Positions 26,652 to 35,804 of a stretch of 64,000 bases of DNA are shown here, piece after piece (positions within the stretch are counted from its first letter, which is position 1; every line of letters starts with the position of its first letter). Where the stretch lies: assembly GCF_031453995.1 (NCBI RefSeq), contig NZ_JAVDPZ010000011.1:1-64000 (forward strand), in the 5' to 3' direction. Source of the DNA: Nitrobacter vulgaris. Its GTDB lineage: Bacteria; Pseudomonadota; Alphaproteobacteria; Rhizobiales; Xanthobacteraceae. A program made the position numbers and the translations under genes. The notes below the pieces were generated by a model, which saw only the letters and a list, made by a program, of their open reading frames with translations, searched no databases and was not told where the DNA came from.

Positions 26652-28436
26652 ATGACCATCAATCTCAACGTTCCCGACATTCACGAGCTGAAGCCGCGGA
26701 TCACTGTATTCGGCGTCGGCGGCGCTGGCGGCAACGCGGTCAACAACATGATCACGGCCGGACTGGTCGGGGTCGATTTCGTGGTTGCCAACACTGATGC
26801 GCAGGCGCTGACCATGTCCAAGGCGCAGCGCATTATCCAGATGGGCACGCAGGTCACCCAGGGTCTCGGCGCCGGTTCGCAGCCCGATGTCGGCGCTGCC
26901 GCGGCGCAGGAAGTCATCGACGAAATTCGCGATCACCTCTCAGGGGCGAACATGGTGTTCGTCACCGCCGGAATGGGCGGCGGCACTGGCACCGGTGCTG
27001 CGCCGGTTATCGCCAAGGCCGCGCGCGAAATGGGGATCCTGACCGTCGGCGTCGTCACCAAGCCGTTCCACTTCGAGGGCCAGCGCCGGATGCGCACCGC
27101 CGACTCTGGGATCGGCGAACTGCACAAGGTGGTCGATACGCTGCTGATCATTCCCAATCAAAACCTGTTCCGCGTGGCTAATGAGAAGACCACCTTCGCC
27201 GACGCCTTCGCGATGGCCGATCAGGTGCTTTACTCGGGCGTGGCCTGCATCACGGACCTGATGGTGAAGGAAGGTTTGATCAATCTCGACTTCGCTGACG
27301 TCCGCGCCGTGATGCGCGAGATGGGCAAGGCGATGATGGGCACCGGGGAAGCTTCCGGCGAGAAGCGCGCGCTCACTGCTGCCGAAGCGGCGATCGCCAA
27401 TCCGCTGATCGACGACAGTTCGATGAAGGGCGCCAAAGGGCTCCTGATTTCGATCACCGGCGGAAAGGACCTCACCCTGTTCGAGGTCGACGAAGCCGCC
27501 ACGCGGATTCGCGAGGAAGTCGACCAGGACGCCAACATCATCGTCGGCGCCACCTTCGATGAGAGTCTCGACGGTATCATCAGGGTATCCGTGGTCGCGA
27601 CCGGCATCGACCAGGGCACGATCGCGCGCGCTGCGGCCACTCCGGCCGCGAAGACGGTATCCGCTGCGCCCGACCCCCGTGCGGCCGAATTGACTGCAAA
27701 GCTCCGTGAGGACAACAAGCGTGCTTCCGCTAATCTCGCCCAGAAGCCCATCGAGCCCCGGCCTGCCGTGCAGCCGGCTCAGGCCCCGACCGCTCAACCC
27801 GCCGCTAATGTAGAGCGTGCAGCGTTGGAGGCGATTGCTGCGGCGGTTGCCGAGCCAACGCCGCCACCGCCTGCTCCGGCTCCCGTGCAGCCGGCCTCGT
27901 ACGGCGACGTTACTGTTCGGCCGATTGCGCAGAAGCCGACGCTGTTCCCAGATCACGATCCTGCGCCGCGCGAGCAGCACGAGCCGCCGCCGCCGGAAAA
28001 CTTCATCCCGCAGCCGGCCGAACGTGCCCCGGTCCGCGTTCCTCGGATGCCGAGGATGGAAGAACTCCCGATGCCGGCTCAGAATGAAATCCGACAGGCC
28101 CGGGGCGAGGTCGACGGAGAGCATCCGCAGAAGAATCGGCTGTCACTTCTGCAACGTCTGGCCAATGTTGGCCTCGGCCGGCGCGATCAGGACGCCGAGC
28201 CTCCTCTCGCGGGTCGCGAGGCCGGGCCAGCCATGGCTCAGATGCCGCCATTGCCGGAGCGCCGGCCGCAGCGCAGCGTTGCCGAGCAGATGGGTAACGA
28301 GCCGGTATCAGAGTACGCGCGCCGTCCGTCGCCTCAAGGACTGGATTCTCACGGCCGTCCGGTTCCCGTTACGCCCGCCCCGCAAGGCGATGATCACCTG
28401 GATATCCCCGCTTTTCTTCGCCGCCAGGCCCACTGA
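26652..28436 (+). CDS. ftsZ: Cell division protein FtsZ
   Basis: Tubulin-like GTPase that forms the Z ring. The GTP signature 'GGGTGTG' is at 109-115 and the T7 loop is intact. The globular domain ends near residue 320. A long Pro/Ala/Gln-rich linker (about 330-580) follows, closing with the conserved C-terminal peptide 'DIPAFLRRQ' that binds FtsA and other partners. Length 594 is typical for rhizobial FtsZ and much longer than the E. coli protein. A strong terminator directly follows, closing the dcw cluster. Confidence 0.97.
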   Translation: MTINLNVPDIHELKPRITVFGVGGAGGNAVNNMITAGLVGVDFVVANTDAQALTMSKAQRIIQMGTQVTQGLGAGSQPDVGAAAAQEVIDEIRDHLSGANMVFVTAGMGGGTGTGAAPVIAKAAREMGILTVGVVTKPFHFEGQRRMRTADSGIGELHKVVDTLLIIPNQNLFRVANEKTTFADAFAMADQVLYSGVACITDLMVKEGLINLDFADVRAVMREMGKAMMGTGEASGEKRALTAAEAAIANPLIDDSSMKGAKGLLISITGGKDLTLFEVDEAATRIREEVDQDANIIVGATFDESLDGIIRVSVVATGIDQGTIARAAATPAAKTVSAAPDPRAAELTAKLREDNKRASANLAQKPIEPRPAVQPAQAPTAQPAANVERAALEAIAAAVAEPTPPPPAPAPVQPASYGDVTVRPIAQKPTLFPDHDPAPREQHEPPPPENFIPQPAERAPVRVPRMPRMEELPMPAQNEIRQARGEVDGEHPQKNRLSLLQRLANVGLGRRDQDAEPPLAGREAGPAMAQMPPLPERRPQRSVAEQMGNEPVSEYARRPSPQGLDSHGRPVPVTPAPQGDDHLDIPAFLRRQAH

Positions 28437-28459
28437 AGTCTGTAACAATTGAAAATTGG

Positions 28460-28498
28460 AAAGGGCTCCGACCTTTTGGGTCGGAGCCCTTTCTTCTT
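28460..28498 (+). terminator. Strong intrinsic terminator after ftsZ
   Basis: A perfect 14-bp stem (28460-28473 with 28479-28492), five-base loop, then a T-rich tail. It lies 24 bases past the ftsZ stop codon and marks the end of the dcw transcription unit. Confidence 0.9.
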
Positions 28499-28535
28499 GA
28501 TACGGTATCTAGATTTTCTACGTATTGTGCTGAAA

Positions 28536-28550
28536 TTAATTGAAAATTAG
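28536..28550 (+). promoter_or_regulatory. Candidate CtrA-binding site upstream of lpxC
   Basis: TTAA (28536-28539), seven bases, TTAG (28547-28550): one base off the CtrA consensus TTAA, seven bases, TTAA. It lies in an unusually AT-rich patch between the ftsZ terminator and lpxC, 223 bases before the lpxC start. Confidence 0.3.
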
Positions 28551-28772
28551 TGTCTTCGGATTTTCGTAGAAGGTCACGCTCCGACAGAAAATTTGGTTAA
28601 GGGGCGGCGTGATTGCGGCGGAGATGGGGTAACAATCGGTAAAGAAGCGTGAGTTGGCGTGCTTTGTGGCAACCGGTATGTTCTAGGCGTGACTTTGGGG
28701 ATCACGAATCGATTCGTCGCCTTTACAGGCGGAGACATCGGCTTTCGGGATTAGTCACTTGGGCAAGACTTT

Positions 28773-29729
28773 ATGAGATTCAACCGCCAGACGACGCTTC
28801 GTTCGCGAGCCACCGTGACGGGTGTCGGCGTTCATTCCGGACTACCAGTCAATTTGACCCTTGGGCCTGCCTCGATCGATGCGGGTTTTATTTTTGTCCG
28901 TATCGGTCCCGATGGAACCGAACGTCGGGTGCGAGCTGCGGTAAAGTCCGTCACCGCGACCCAGTTTGCCACTGTCCTGGGCGACCAGCAAGGCTCGCTT
29001 GTCTCCACCGCCGAACACGTTCTTGCTGCATTGCGAGGCCTTGGGGTCGACAATGCAACCATTGAACTCGACGGGCCTGAAGTACCGATTATGGATGGCA
29101 GTTCGGCGGCGTTCGTCGCCGCGATCGATCAGGCTGGTATTGTCGAGCAGTCGGCAGCGCGCCGCTTCATCCAGGTTCTGAAAACGGTCCGGGTGAAGAA
29201 GGGCGAGGCGTTCGGCGAACTGCGACCGCACAGGCGCGGTTTTCGCATCGACATCGAGATCGATTTCGCCAATCCGGTGATCGGCCATCAGGATTATTCC
29301 ATCGATCTCAATCCCGAAAGTTTTCGTCGCGAAATTAGCCGGGCTCGAACCTTCGGTTGCATGAACGATGTCGAAAGACTCCGGAGCGCGGGTTTTGCGT
29401 TGGGCGCGTCATTTGAAAACTCCATGGTGTTCGATGATGAGCGCCTGTTGAATACCGGCGGTCTGCGCTACGCCGACGAGTGTGTGCGACACAAGGCTCT
29501 CGATGCGATCGGCGATCTGGCTCTCGCAGGGTTTCCGCTGATCGGCGGCTATCGTTCGGTGCGTGGCGGGCACAAGCTCAACCACGCGGTGCTCACGGCT
29601 CTTATGGCCGATCGGACTGCCTGGCGGGTGGTTGAGGATCAGCCGGCCCCGCGTCCGCGCAGTCAGGGCGAAGTGGTCGGCGGAATGGTGGGCGGTATGG
29701 TTGCGGCCTATGGTCCCAACGTGTCCTGA
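28773..29729 (+). CDS. lpxC: UDP-3-O-acyl-N-acetylglucosamine deacetylase LpxC
   Basis: Zinc deacetylase for the committed step of lipid A synthesis. Zinc ligands are in place: His82 in 'STAEHVLA', His240 and Asp244 in 'VRHKALDAIGD'; general acid His267 follows in 'GGHKLNH'. Length 318. It lies alone between the ftsZ terminator and bamD, as in other alphaproteobacteria. The AT-rich upstream region probably holds its own promoter. Confidence 0.95.
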   Translation: MRFNRQTTLRSRATVTGVGVHSGLPVNLTLGPASIDAGFIFVRIGPDGTERRVRAAVKSVTATQFATVLGDQQGSLVSTAEHVLAALRGLGVDNATIELDGPEVPIMDGSSAAFVAAIDQAGIVEQSAARRFIQVLKTVRVKKGEAFGELRPHRRGFRIDIEIDFANPVIGHQDYSIDLNPESFRREISRARTFGCMNDVERLRSAGFALGASFENSMVFDDERLLNTGGLRYADECVRHKALDAIGDLALAGFPLIGGYRSVRGGHKLNHAVLTALMADRTAWRVVEDQPAPRPRSQGEVVGGMVGGMVAAYGPNVS

Positions 29730-30068
29730 GTTCTGCCCGGCCTCGCACGCTTTCATCCATTCTGCTCCATACGCGCGCCCTGATCCTGCACGGCTCCGCA
29801 GTCTCAGGCGAAATGCTTGAATGATAGTATGGACAGGCGAGATCCGAATGAATCGGACCAAAGCCTTACTTTCGATCGAACATGATCTTATCCAAAAAGT
29901 GATTTCCGCTCGGGACCGCGCCCGGTGTTCCCGCCTTAATCCCGGCGAAATACCTGCTTACCCCGTTGGTGGACGGATTCTTTTCGGCTAAACGGGTCGC
30001 GGTAAAAGCAGCGCATCCTGTTTGCCTCGTGCTTGGATCGCCGTATCACGGACGTCGGATTTTCATCA
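29730..30068. other. Gap between lpxC and bamD with a decayed repeat
   Basis: No gene is apparent. Positions 29873-29918 resemble the core of repeat family B in reverse orientation. Nothing else was recognised. Confidence 0.4.
29873..29918 (-). repeat. Degenerate family B repeat
   Basis: The segment around CATGATCTTATCC resembles the reverse complement of the family B core seen at 43598-43691, with several substitutions. Confidence 0.4.
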
Positions 30069-30980
30069 ATGTTGGCTAAGCGTATGGCGCTCGGACTGAG
30101 CGAGTTCATGGATCGCGCCGCTCTTGATCGGCTTGGCGGGAAACTCCGGCTCGCCGCCAGTCTTGCACTTGTTGCCGTTACCGTGGCCGGCTGCGGGACC
30201 GGACCGCTCTTGGACAAGCTCACGGCAAAGGACGAACAGACCTTCAGCGATGATCCTGCGGACAAGCTCTACAATGAGGGCTTGTTCCTGATGAACAAGG
30301 AGCGTGACCTCAAGGCAGCCACGAAGAAATTCGACGAGGTCGACCGCGAGCACCCCTATTCGGAATGGGCGCGGAAGTCGTTGTTGATGTCGGCCTATGC
30401 ATCTTATCAGGCGGGCGATTACGATACGTGCATCGGCTCCGCGTCGCGCTACGTGACGCTCCATCCGGGCACCCCGGACGCCGCCTATGCGCAATATTTG
30501 ATCGCCGTCTCGAACTACGACCAGATCCCCGATGTCTCGCGCGACCAGGCTCGCACCGAAAAAGCCATGCACTCCATGGAAGAGGTGATCCGTAAATATC
30601 CGACGTCCGAATATGCCGGCGAAGCTAAGAAGAAACTTCAGGCCGCGCGCGATCAACTCGCCGGCAAGGAAATGGCGATCGGCCGCTATTATATGGAGCG
30701 ACGTGATTATACGGGCGCCATCAACCGCTATAAGGCCGTGGTGACGCGCTACCAGACCACGCGGCATGTCGAGGAAGCGCTGGCGCGGCTGACCGAAGCC
30801 TACATGGCGATTGGAATCGTTGCCGAGGCGCAGACCGCCGCGGCTGTGCTCGGCCACAACTTTCCGGACAGTCGCTGGTACAAGGACGCCTACAATCTCG
30901 TGACATCGGGGGGAAGTCAGCCCAGCGAGAATAAGGGCTCGTGGATCAGCAAGGCGTTCAGGAAAGTGGGGCTTGGCTAG
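30069..30980 (+). CDS. bamD: Outer-membrane assembly lipoprotein BamD
   Basis: TPR lipoprotein of the BAM complex that inserts beta-barrel proteins. A signal peptide with lipobox ends at Cys42 ('TVAGCG'), followed by tetratricopeptide-like repeats such as 'YNEGLFLMNKERDLKAATKK' and 'AYASYQAGDYDTC'. Length about 303 from the start at 30069. Alternative Met codons at 30084 and 30108 are also compatible with a signal peptide, and no ribosome binding site is decisive. recN follows 174 bases later. Confidence 0.9.
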   Translation: MLAKRMALGLSEFMDRAALDRLGGKLRLAASLALVAVTVAGCGTGPLLDKLTAKDEQTFSDDPADKLYNEGLFLMNKERDLKAATKKFDEVDREHPYSEWARKSLLMSAYASYQAGDYDTCIGSASRYVTLHPGTPDAAYAQYLIAVSNYDQIPDVSRDQARTEKAMHSMEEVIRKYPTSEYAGEAKKKLQAARDQLAGKEMAIGRYYMERRDYTGAINRYKAVVTRYQTTRHVEEALARLTEAYMAIGIVAEAQTAAAVLGHNFPDSRWYKDAYNLVTSGGSQPSENKGSWISKAFRKVGLG

Positions 30981-31154
30981 ACATTCCCAAGCCGTTTCAG
31001 CGAATGCTGTTGCGAATGCGGAATCGAAGGATGCCCCTTGGGCTGCCAATGCTGTGGTCAATCCGCGGCTCTGGTTTCGCGATCCGAACTTCGCTAGTCT
31101 CCGTGCCACGCTTCTCTGCACCTCTCAACGACTTTTGGCAGGAACCGGCCTCCT

Positions 31155-32840
31155 ATGCTTGCGCGCCTTTCGATCCGCGACATCGTCCTGATCGAGCGGC
31201 TCGACATCGAGTTCGCCTCCGGTCTTGCGGTGCTGACCGGCGAGACCGGCGCGGGAAAATCCATTCTGCTTGATGCCTTTGCGCTGGCGCTCGGCGGTCG
31301 CGGCGATGCCGGGCTGGTCCGTCACGGCGCGGAGCAGGGTCAGGTCACGGCCACCTTCGATGTTCCCAAGAACCATCCGGCCTGCGTCATCCTGACCGCC
31401 AATGGCATCGACGGCTCTATTTCTGAAGATTCGGGCGAGATGATTCTTCGACGGGTTCAACTCGCCGACGGTCGCACCCGAGCCTTCATCAATGATCAGG
31501 CGATCAGCGTGCAGACCTTGAAGGCGGTAGGCGCGACGCTGGTGGAAATTCATGGCCAGCATGACGAGCGGGCGCTGGTCGATGCATCGACCCACCGTCG
31601 GCTGCTCGATGCCTCTGCGGGGCTGGACACCGAGGTCGCCGCGCTGGAGGTGTTGTGGGAAGCTCGCCGCCGCGCCCGCGCGACGCTTGACGATCATCGC
31701 GCCGGCGTGGAGCGCGCCGCGCGAGAGGCCGAGTTTCTGCGTCATGCCTCCGACGAGTTAACGCAACTCGCACCGCAGGACGGCGAGGAAACCGCGCTTG
31801 CCGAACGCCGTGCCACGATGATGGCGGGCGAAAAGATCGCGACCGACCTGCGCGAGGCGCAGGACGTCGTCAGCGGTCATGGCTCACCGGTGAGCGTGCT
31901 GGCGGCTGCGGTGCGGCGGCTGGAACGGCGAGCTGCGAATTCGCCGCAACTGGTCGAGCCGGCGGTCAGGGCCATCGATGCCGCCATCAACGCGCTGGAG
32001 GAGGCGGACCAGCATCTCGCGGCGGCGCTCGTTGCCGCCGATTTCGACCCGGCCGAGCTGGAGCGCATCGAGGAACGGCTGTTCGCGCTGCGCGCGGCGT
32101 CGCGCAAATATGCGACGCCGGTGGACGGCCTGGCTGCGCTTGCCAAGAAATACGCTGCGGAAGTCGCACTGATTGATGCCGGTGCGGATCGATTGACCGT
32201 TCTGGAAAAAGAGGCGGCCGACGCCGAAAAACGTTATGCAGCGGCAGCGGCGAAACTCTCGGCCGCGCGCACGAAGGCTGCTGACAAGCTCGACAAGACA
32301 GTCAACGTCGAGCTTGCGCCACTGAAACTCGAACGCGCCAGATTTTCCACGCAGATCGAGTCCGACCCGTCGGCACCGGGACCGCAAGGCTTCGACCGCG
32401 TCGAGTTCTGGGTGCAGACCAATCCCGGCACGCGACCGGGGCCGCTGATGAAGGTCGCCTCGGGAGGCGAGCTGTCGCGCTTCCTGCTGGCGCTGAAGGT
32501 GGTGCTCTCCGACAAGGGCTCGGCGCCAACGCTGGTGTTTGACGAGATCGACACCGGAGTTGGCGGCGCAGTTGCTGACGCCATCGGTGCGCGGCTGGCG
32601 CGCTTGGCCTGCAAGGTGCAGGTGATGGCGGTGACGCACGCGCCGCAGGTCGCGGTGCGGGCCGATCAGCATCTGCTTATTTCAAAGGATGCGCTGGATC
32701 GCGGCAAGCGCGTCGCCACGCGTGTTGCGACGCTGGCTGAGGATCACCGCCGCGAGGAGATCGCGCGGATGCTCGCCGGTGCGGAGATCACCGCGGAGGC
32801 TCGCGCCGCCGCGGACCGGCTGCTGAAAGCGGCGGGGTAA
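31155..32840 (+). CDS. recN: DNA repair protein RecN
   Basis: SMC-like ATPase in recombination repair of double-strand breaks. Walker A 'GETGAGKS' at residues 29-36; central coiled-coil region (about 150-350) rich in Ala, Glu and Arg; signature 'SGGELSRF' and Walker B 'LVFDEIDTGVGG' in the last third. Length 561. It is followed after six bases by ligA, so the two are probably cotranscribed. Confidence 0.95.
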   Translation: MLARLSIRDIVLIERLDIEFASGLAVLTGETGAGKSILLDAFALALGGRGDAGLVRHGAEQGQVTATFDVPKNHPACVILTANGIDGSISEDSGEMILRRVQLADGRTRAFINDQAISVQTLKAVGATLVEIHGQHDERALVDASTHRRLLDASAGLDTEVAALEVLWEARRRARATLDDHRAGVERAAREAEFLRHASDELTQLAPQDGEETALAERRATMMAGEKIATDLREAQDVVSGHGSPVSVLAAAVRRLERRAANSPQLVEPAVRAIDAAINALEEADQHLAAALVAADFDPAELERIEERLFALRAASRKYATPVDGLAALAKKYAAEVALIDAGADRLTVLEKEAADAEKRYAAAAAKLSAARTKAADKLDKTVNVELAPLKLERARFSTQIESDPSAPGPQGFDRVEFWVQTNPGTRPGPLMKVASGGELSRFLLALKVVLSDKGSAPTLVFDEIDTGVGGAVADAIGARLARLACKVQVMAVTHAPQVAVRADQHLLISKDALDRGKRVATRVATLAEDHRREEIARMLAGAEITAEARAAADRLLKAAG

Positions 32841-32846
32841 GTCGCT

Positions 32847-34997
32847 GTGGCGGCGAAGCCCAAAACGCCTCCGCCCGTCGATCTCCTCACCAGGTCGCAG
32901 GCTCGGGTTGAGCACAAGCGGCTTGCGCTCGAGATCGAGACGCATAACGAACGCTACTACCAGCAGGACGCGCCGACGATCTCAGACTCCGCCTACGACG
33001 CACTGCGGCAGCGGCTCGAAGCGATCGAGGCCCGCTTTCCGGACCTCGTCACTGCAAGCTCGCCCACGCAGACCGTCGGATCCGCCCCCGCGCGCGGCTT
33101 CGCGAAAGTGCAGCACGCGGTGCCGATGCTGTCGCTCGGCAATGCCTTCAGCGACGCTGAGGTCGCGGAATTCGTCGAACGCATCCGGCGTTTTCTGAAA
33201 CTTGCCCCGGACGAATTCCCCGCCATTGTCGCCGAGCCGAAGATCGATGGCCTGTCGCTATCGTTGCGCTACGAGCGCGGCGAACTGGTGCGCGCGGCGA
33301 CGCGCGGCGACGGCTTCACCGGCGAGGATGTCACCGCCAATGTCCGCACTATCAAGGACGTGCCGCAGACGCTCACAGGCCGCAACATTCCCGCCGCCTG
33401 CGAGTTGCGCGGCGAGGTCTACATGCTGAAGCAGGATTTTCTTGCGCTGAATAAAAAGCAGCAAGAAGCTGGCGATACCGTGTTCGCCAATCCTCGCAAT
33501 TCGGCCGCCGGTTCGTTGCGGCAGAAGGATGTCGCGGTCACCGCGTCGCGACCGCTGAAATTCTTCGCCTATGCATGGGGGGAAATGACGGATCGGCCCG
33601 CCGACACCCAACACGGCATGCTGGAGTGGCTCAGGGGCGCCGGATTCGTCGTCAATCCGCTGATCGAGTTGTGTCATAGCGTCGAGGAGGTGCTGGCGTT
33701 TTATCGCCGCATCGGCGAGCAGCGCGTCACGCTCGACTACGACATCGATGGCGTGGTCTATAAGGTCGACCGGCTCGACTGGCAGGAGCGGCTCGGCTTC
33801 GTATCGCGAAGCCCACGTTGGGCGATCGCGCACAAGTTCGCTGCCGAGCAGGCAATCACAATCCTCAAGGGCATCGACATTCAGGTCGGCCGCACCGGTG
33901 CATTGACGCCGGTGGCGCGGCTTGAGCCCATCACCGTTGGCGGCGTTGTGGTGCAAAACGCGACGCTGCACAACGAAGACTACATTAGAGGCATTGGAAA
34001 TGACGGCCAGCCGATCCGCGACGGTGTTGATCTTCGCGTCGGCGACACCGTGGTGGTGCAGCGCGCTGGTGACGTGATTCCGCAGGTGGTCAGTGTTGTC
34101 ATCGACAAGCGGCCAACGAGCGCCAAGCCGTATGCGTTTCCGCACAAGTGTCCGATCTGCGGCAGTCACGCCGTACGCGAGGAGGGCGAGGCGGTGCGCC
34201 GCTGCACCGGAGCACTGATCTGCCCGGCGCAGGCGGTGGAGCGGCTCAAGCATTTCGTCTCGCGTCTTGCCTTCGACATCGACGGTCTCGGTGAAAAGCA
34301 AATCCAGGAGTTCTATGACGACGGCCTCATCATGCATCCGGTCGACATCTTCACGTTGCAGAAGCGCGACGCGCGCGCGACAAAGAAGCTGCGTGATCGC
34401 GAAGGTTATGGTGAGGTCTCAGTGCGCAACCTGTTCGCTGCGATCGACGCTCGCCGCAAGATCGAACTGAACCGGTTGATCTTCGCGCTCGGCATCCGCC
34501 ATGTCGGTGAGGGCAACGCCAAGCTGCTGGCGCGGCATTACGGTAGTATCGAGAATTTTCGCAGCACCATGGCGGAGGCCGCTGCGGCGCAGACAGAGGC
34601 GGGCAATGATTCCGAAGCCTATGCCGACCTCAACAACATCGGAGGCATCGGCGATATCGTCGCCGACGCGGTGGTCGAGTTCTTCGCTGAGACGCGCAAC
34701 GTCAAGGCGCTGAACGACCTGCTCGCGGAGATCGAGGTGCTGCCGGTCGCGCAGGCCCGCAGCGACTCGGCCGTGGCCGGCAAGACCGTTGTGTTCACGG
34801 GTTCGCTGGAAAAATTCACGCGCGACGAGGCTAAGGCATCGGCTGAGCGGATGGGCGCGAAAACGTCCAGCTCGGTGTCGAAGAAGACCGATCTTGTTGT
34901 CGCTGGCCCCGGCGCGGGCTCGAAGCTCAAGGACGCCGAGAAGTTCGGCGTGAAGGTGATTTCGGAAGACGAGTGGCTGCAACTGATCGAGGGATAA
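32847..34997 (+). CDS. ligA: NAD-dependent DNA ligase LigA
   Basis: Seals nicks in replication and repair. The adenylation Lys132 is in 'EPKIDGL'. Then come the OB fold, a four-Cys zinc finger (about residues 430-460, starting 'CPICG'), helix-hairpin-helix repeats, and a C-terminal BRCT domain ('GKTVVFTGSLEKFTRDEAK'). Length 716 fits. It starts with GTG, six bases after recN, and ends in a convergent, terminator-less junction with the gene on the other strand. Confidence 0.96.
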   Translation: MAAKPKTPPPVDLLTRSQARVEHKRLALEIETHNERYYQQDAPTISDSAYDALRQRLEAIEARFPDLVTASSPTQTVGSAPARGFAKVQHAVPMLSLGNAFSDAEVAEFVERIRRFLKLAPDEFPAIVAEPKIDGLSLSLRYERGELVRAATRGDGFTGEDVTANVRTIKDVPQTLTGRNIPAACELRGEVYMLKQDFLALNKKQQEAGDTVFANPRNSAAGSLRQKDVAVTASRPLKFFAYAWGEMTDRPADTQHGMLEWLRGAGFVVNPLIELCHSVEEVLAFYRRIGEQRVTLDYDIDGVVYKVDRLDWQERLGFVSRSPRWAIAHKFAAEQAITILKGIDIQVGRTGALTPVARLEPITVGGVVVQNATLHNEDYIRGIGNDGQPIRDGVDLRVGDTVVVQRAGDVIPQVVSVVIDKRPTSAKPYAFPHKCPICGSHAVREEGEAVRRCTGALICPAQAVERLKHFVSRLAFDIDGLGEKQIQEFYDDGLIMHPVDIFTLQKRDARATKKLRDREGYGEVSVRNLFAAIDARRKIELNRLIFALGIRHVGEGNAKLLARHYGSIENFRSTMAEAAAAQTEAGNDSEAYADLNNIGGIGDIVADAVVEFFAETRNVKALNDLLAEIEVLPVAQARSDSAVAGKTVVFTGSLEKFTRDEAKASAERMGAKTSSSVSKKTDLVVAGPGAGSKLKDAEKFGVKVISEDEWLQLIEG

Positions 34998-35035
34998 GAG
35001 ATTCCCCGAGTGGTGCGTCGAGGACGTGATGGCGC

Positions 35036-35740
35036 TCAAGCTGCTGGCTGGCCGATCGTCACTGTCAGCGTGCCGACGCCGTCGCAGCCGCATTCGACGT
35101 GGTCGCCCGGCTGAAGGGGCGAGACGCCGGCTGGCGTTCCGGTCATGATGATGTCGCCGGCGTCAAGCGCGACCTGTTGCGAGAGCTGCGCGATGATCTC
35201 CGGCACATTCCAGATCATCTGCGCGAGATCTCCGGATTGGGTTTCCCTGCCATTGACCGCGAGCCAGATGTGGCCCTTCGACGGATGCCCGATCTTGGCG
35301 GCGGGTTGCAGAGCGCTGCAGGGCGCAGCGTGATCGAACGATTTTGCGATCTCCCAGGGCTGCTTCTTTTCGCGCACAGCGTTTTGCAGGTCGCGCCGGG
35401 TGAGGTCGATGCCGACGGCGTAGCCGTAGACGTGATCGAGCGCGGTGTCGGCGGGGATGCGCAAGCCGCCGCTCTTCATCGCGACGATCAGTTCGACTTC
35501 GTGATGCAGATTCTGGGTGAGGGGCGGATAGGGGATAACCGCGCCGTTGGCGTCGATCATATCGGCGTGTTTGGCGAAGAAGAACGGCGGCGCGCGCTCG
35601 TCGTGGCCCAATTCGCGGATATGGTCGAGATAGTTGCGCCCGACGCACCAGACGCGGCGGACCGGAAAAAATCTGTCGTCGCCTGCGACCGCGATGACGG
35701 GTTGGGGCGGCTGTGGAATCACGAACGACGATACGCTCAT
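35036..35740 (-). CDS. Fumarylacetoacetate hydrolase-family protein
   Basis: A metal-dependent C-C hydrolase or decarboxylase of the FAH family, 234 residues, cytoplasmic. The metal site is visible in 'HHEVELIV' (the E-x-E pair) and the Asp of 'VGIDLTRRDLQ'; 'MTGTPAGV' near the C-terminus is the family's closing motif. It most resembles fumarylpyruvate or acylpyruvate hydrolases used in aromatic degradation. No pathway partner lies nearby, so the substrate is open. GGAGAG precedes its ATG. It lies 64 bases downstream of the ABC exporter on the same strand. Confidence 0.85.
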   Translation of the reverse strand: MSVSSFVIPQPPQPVIAVAGDDRFFPVRRVWCVGRNYLDHIRELGHDERAPPFFFAKHADMIDANGAVIPYPPLTQNLHHEVELIVAMKSGGLRIPADTALDHVYGYAVGIDLTRRDLQNAVREKKQPWEIAKSFDHAAPCSALQPAAKIGHPSKGHIWLAVNGRETQSGDLAQMIWNVPEIIAQLSQQVALDAGDIIMTGTPAGVSPLQPGDHVECGCDGVGTLTVTIGQPAA

Positions 35741-35804
35741 GCGGACTCTCCGCTCTGCCTGCGCTGGCGCGACGAGATCGTCATTGCGGACAATCGCAAT
35801 GAGC

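Noticed and set aside
26940..28124. 394-codon frame antisense to ftsZ
   Set aside because: Its composition mirrors the third-position bias of ftsZ; it has no ribosome binding site or family match.
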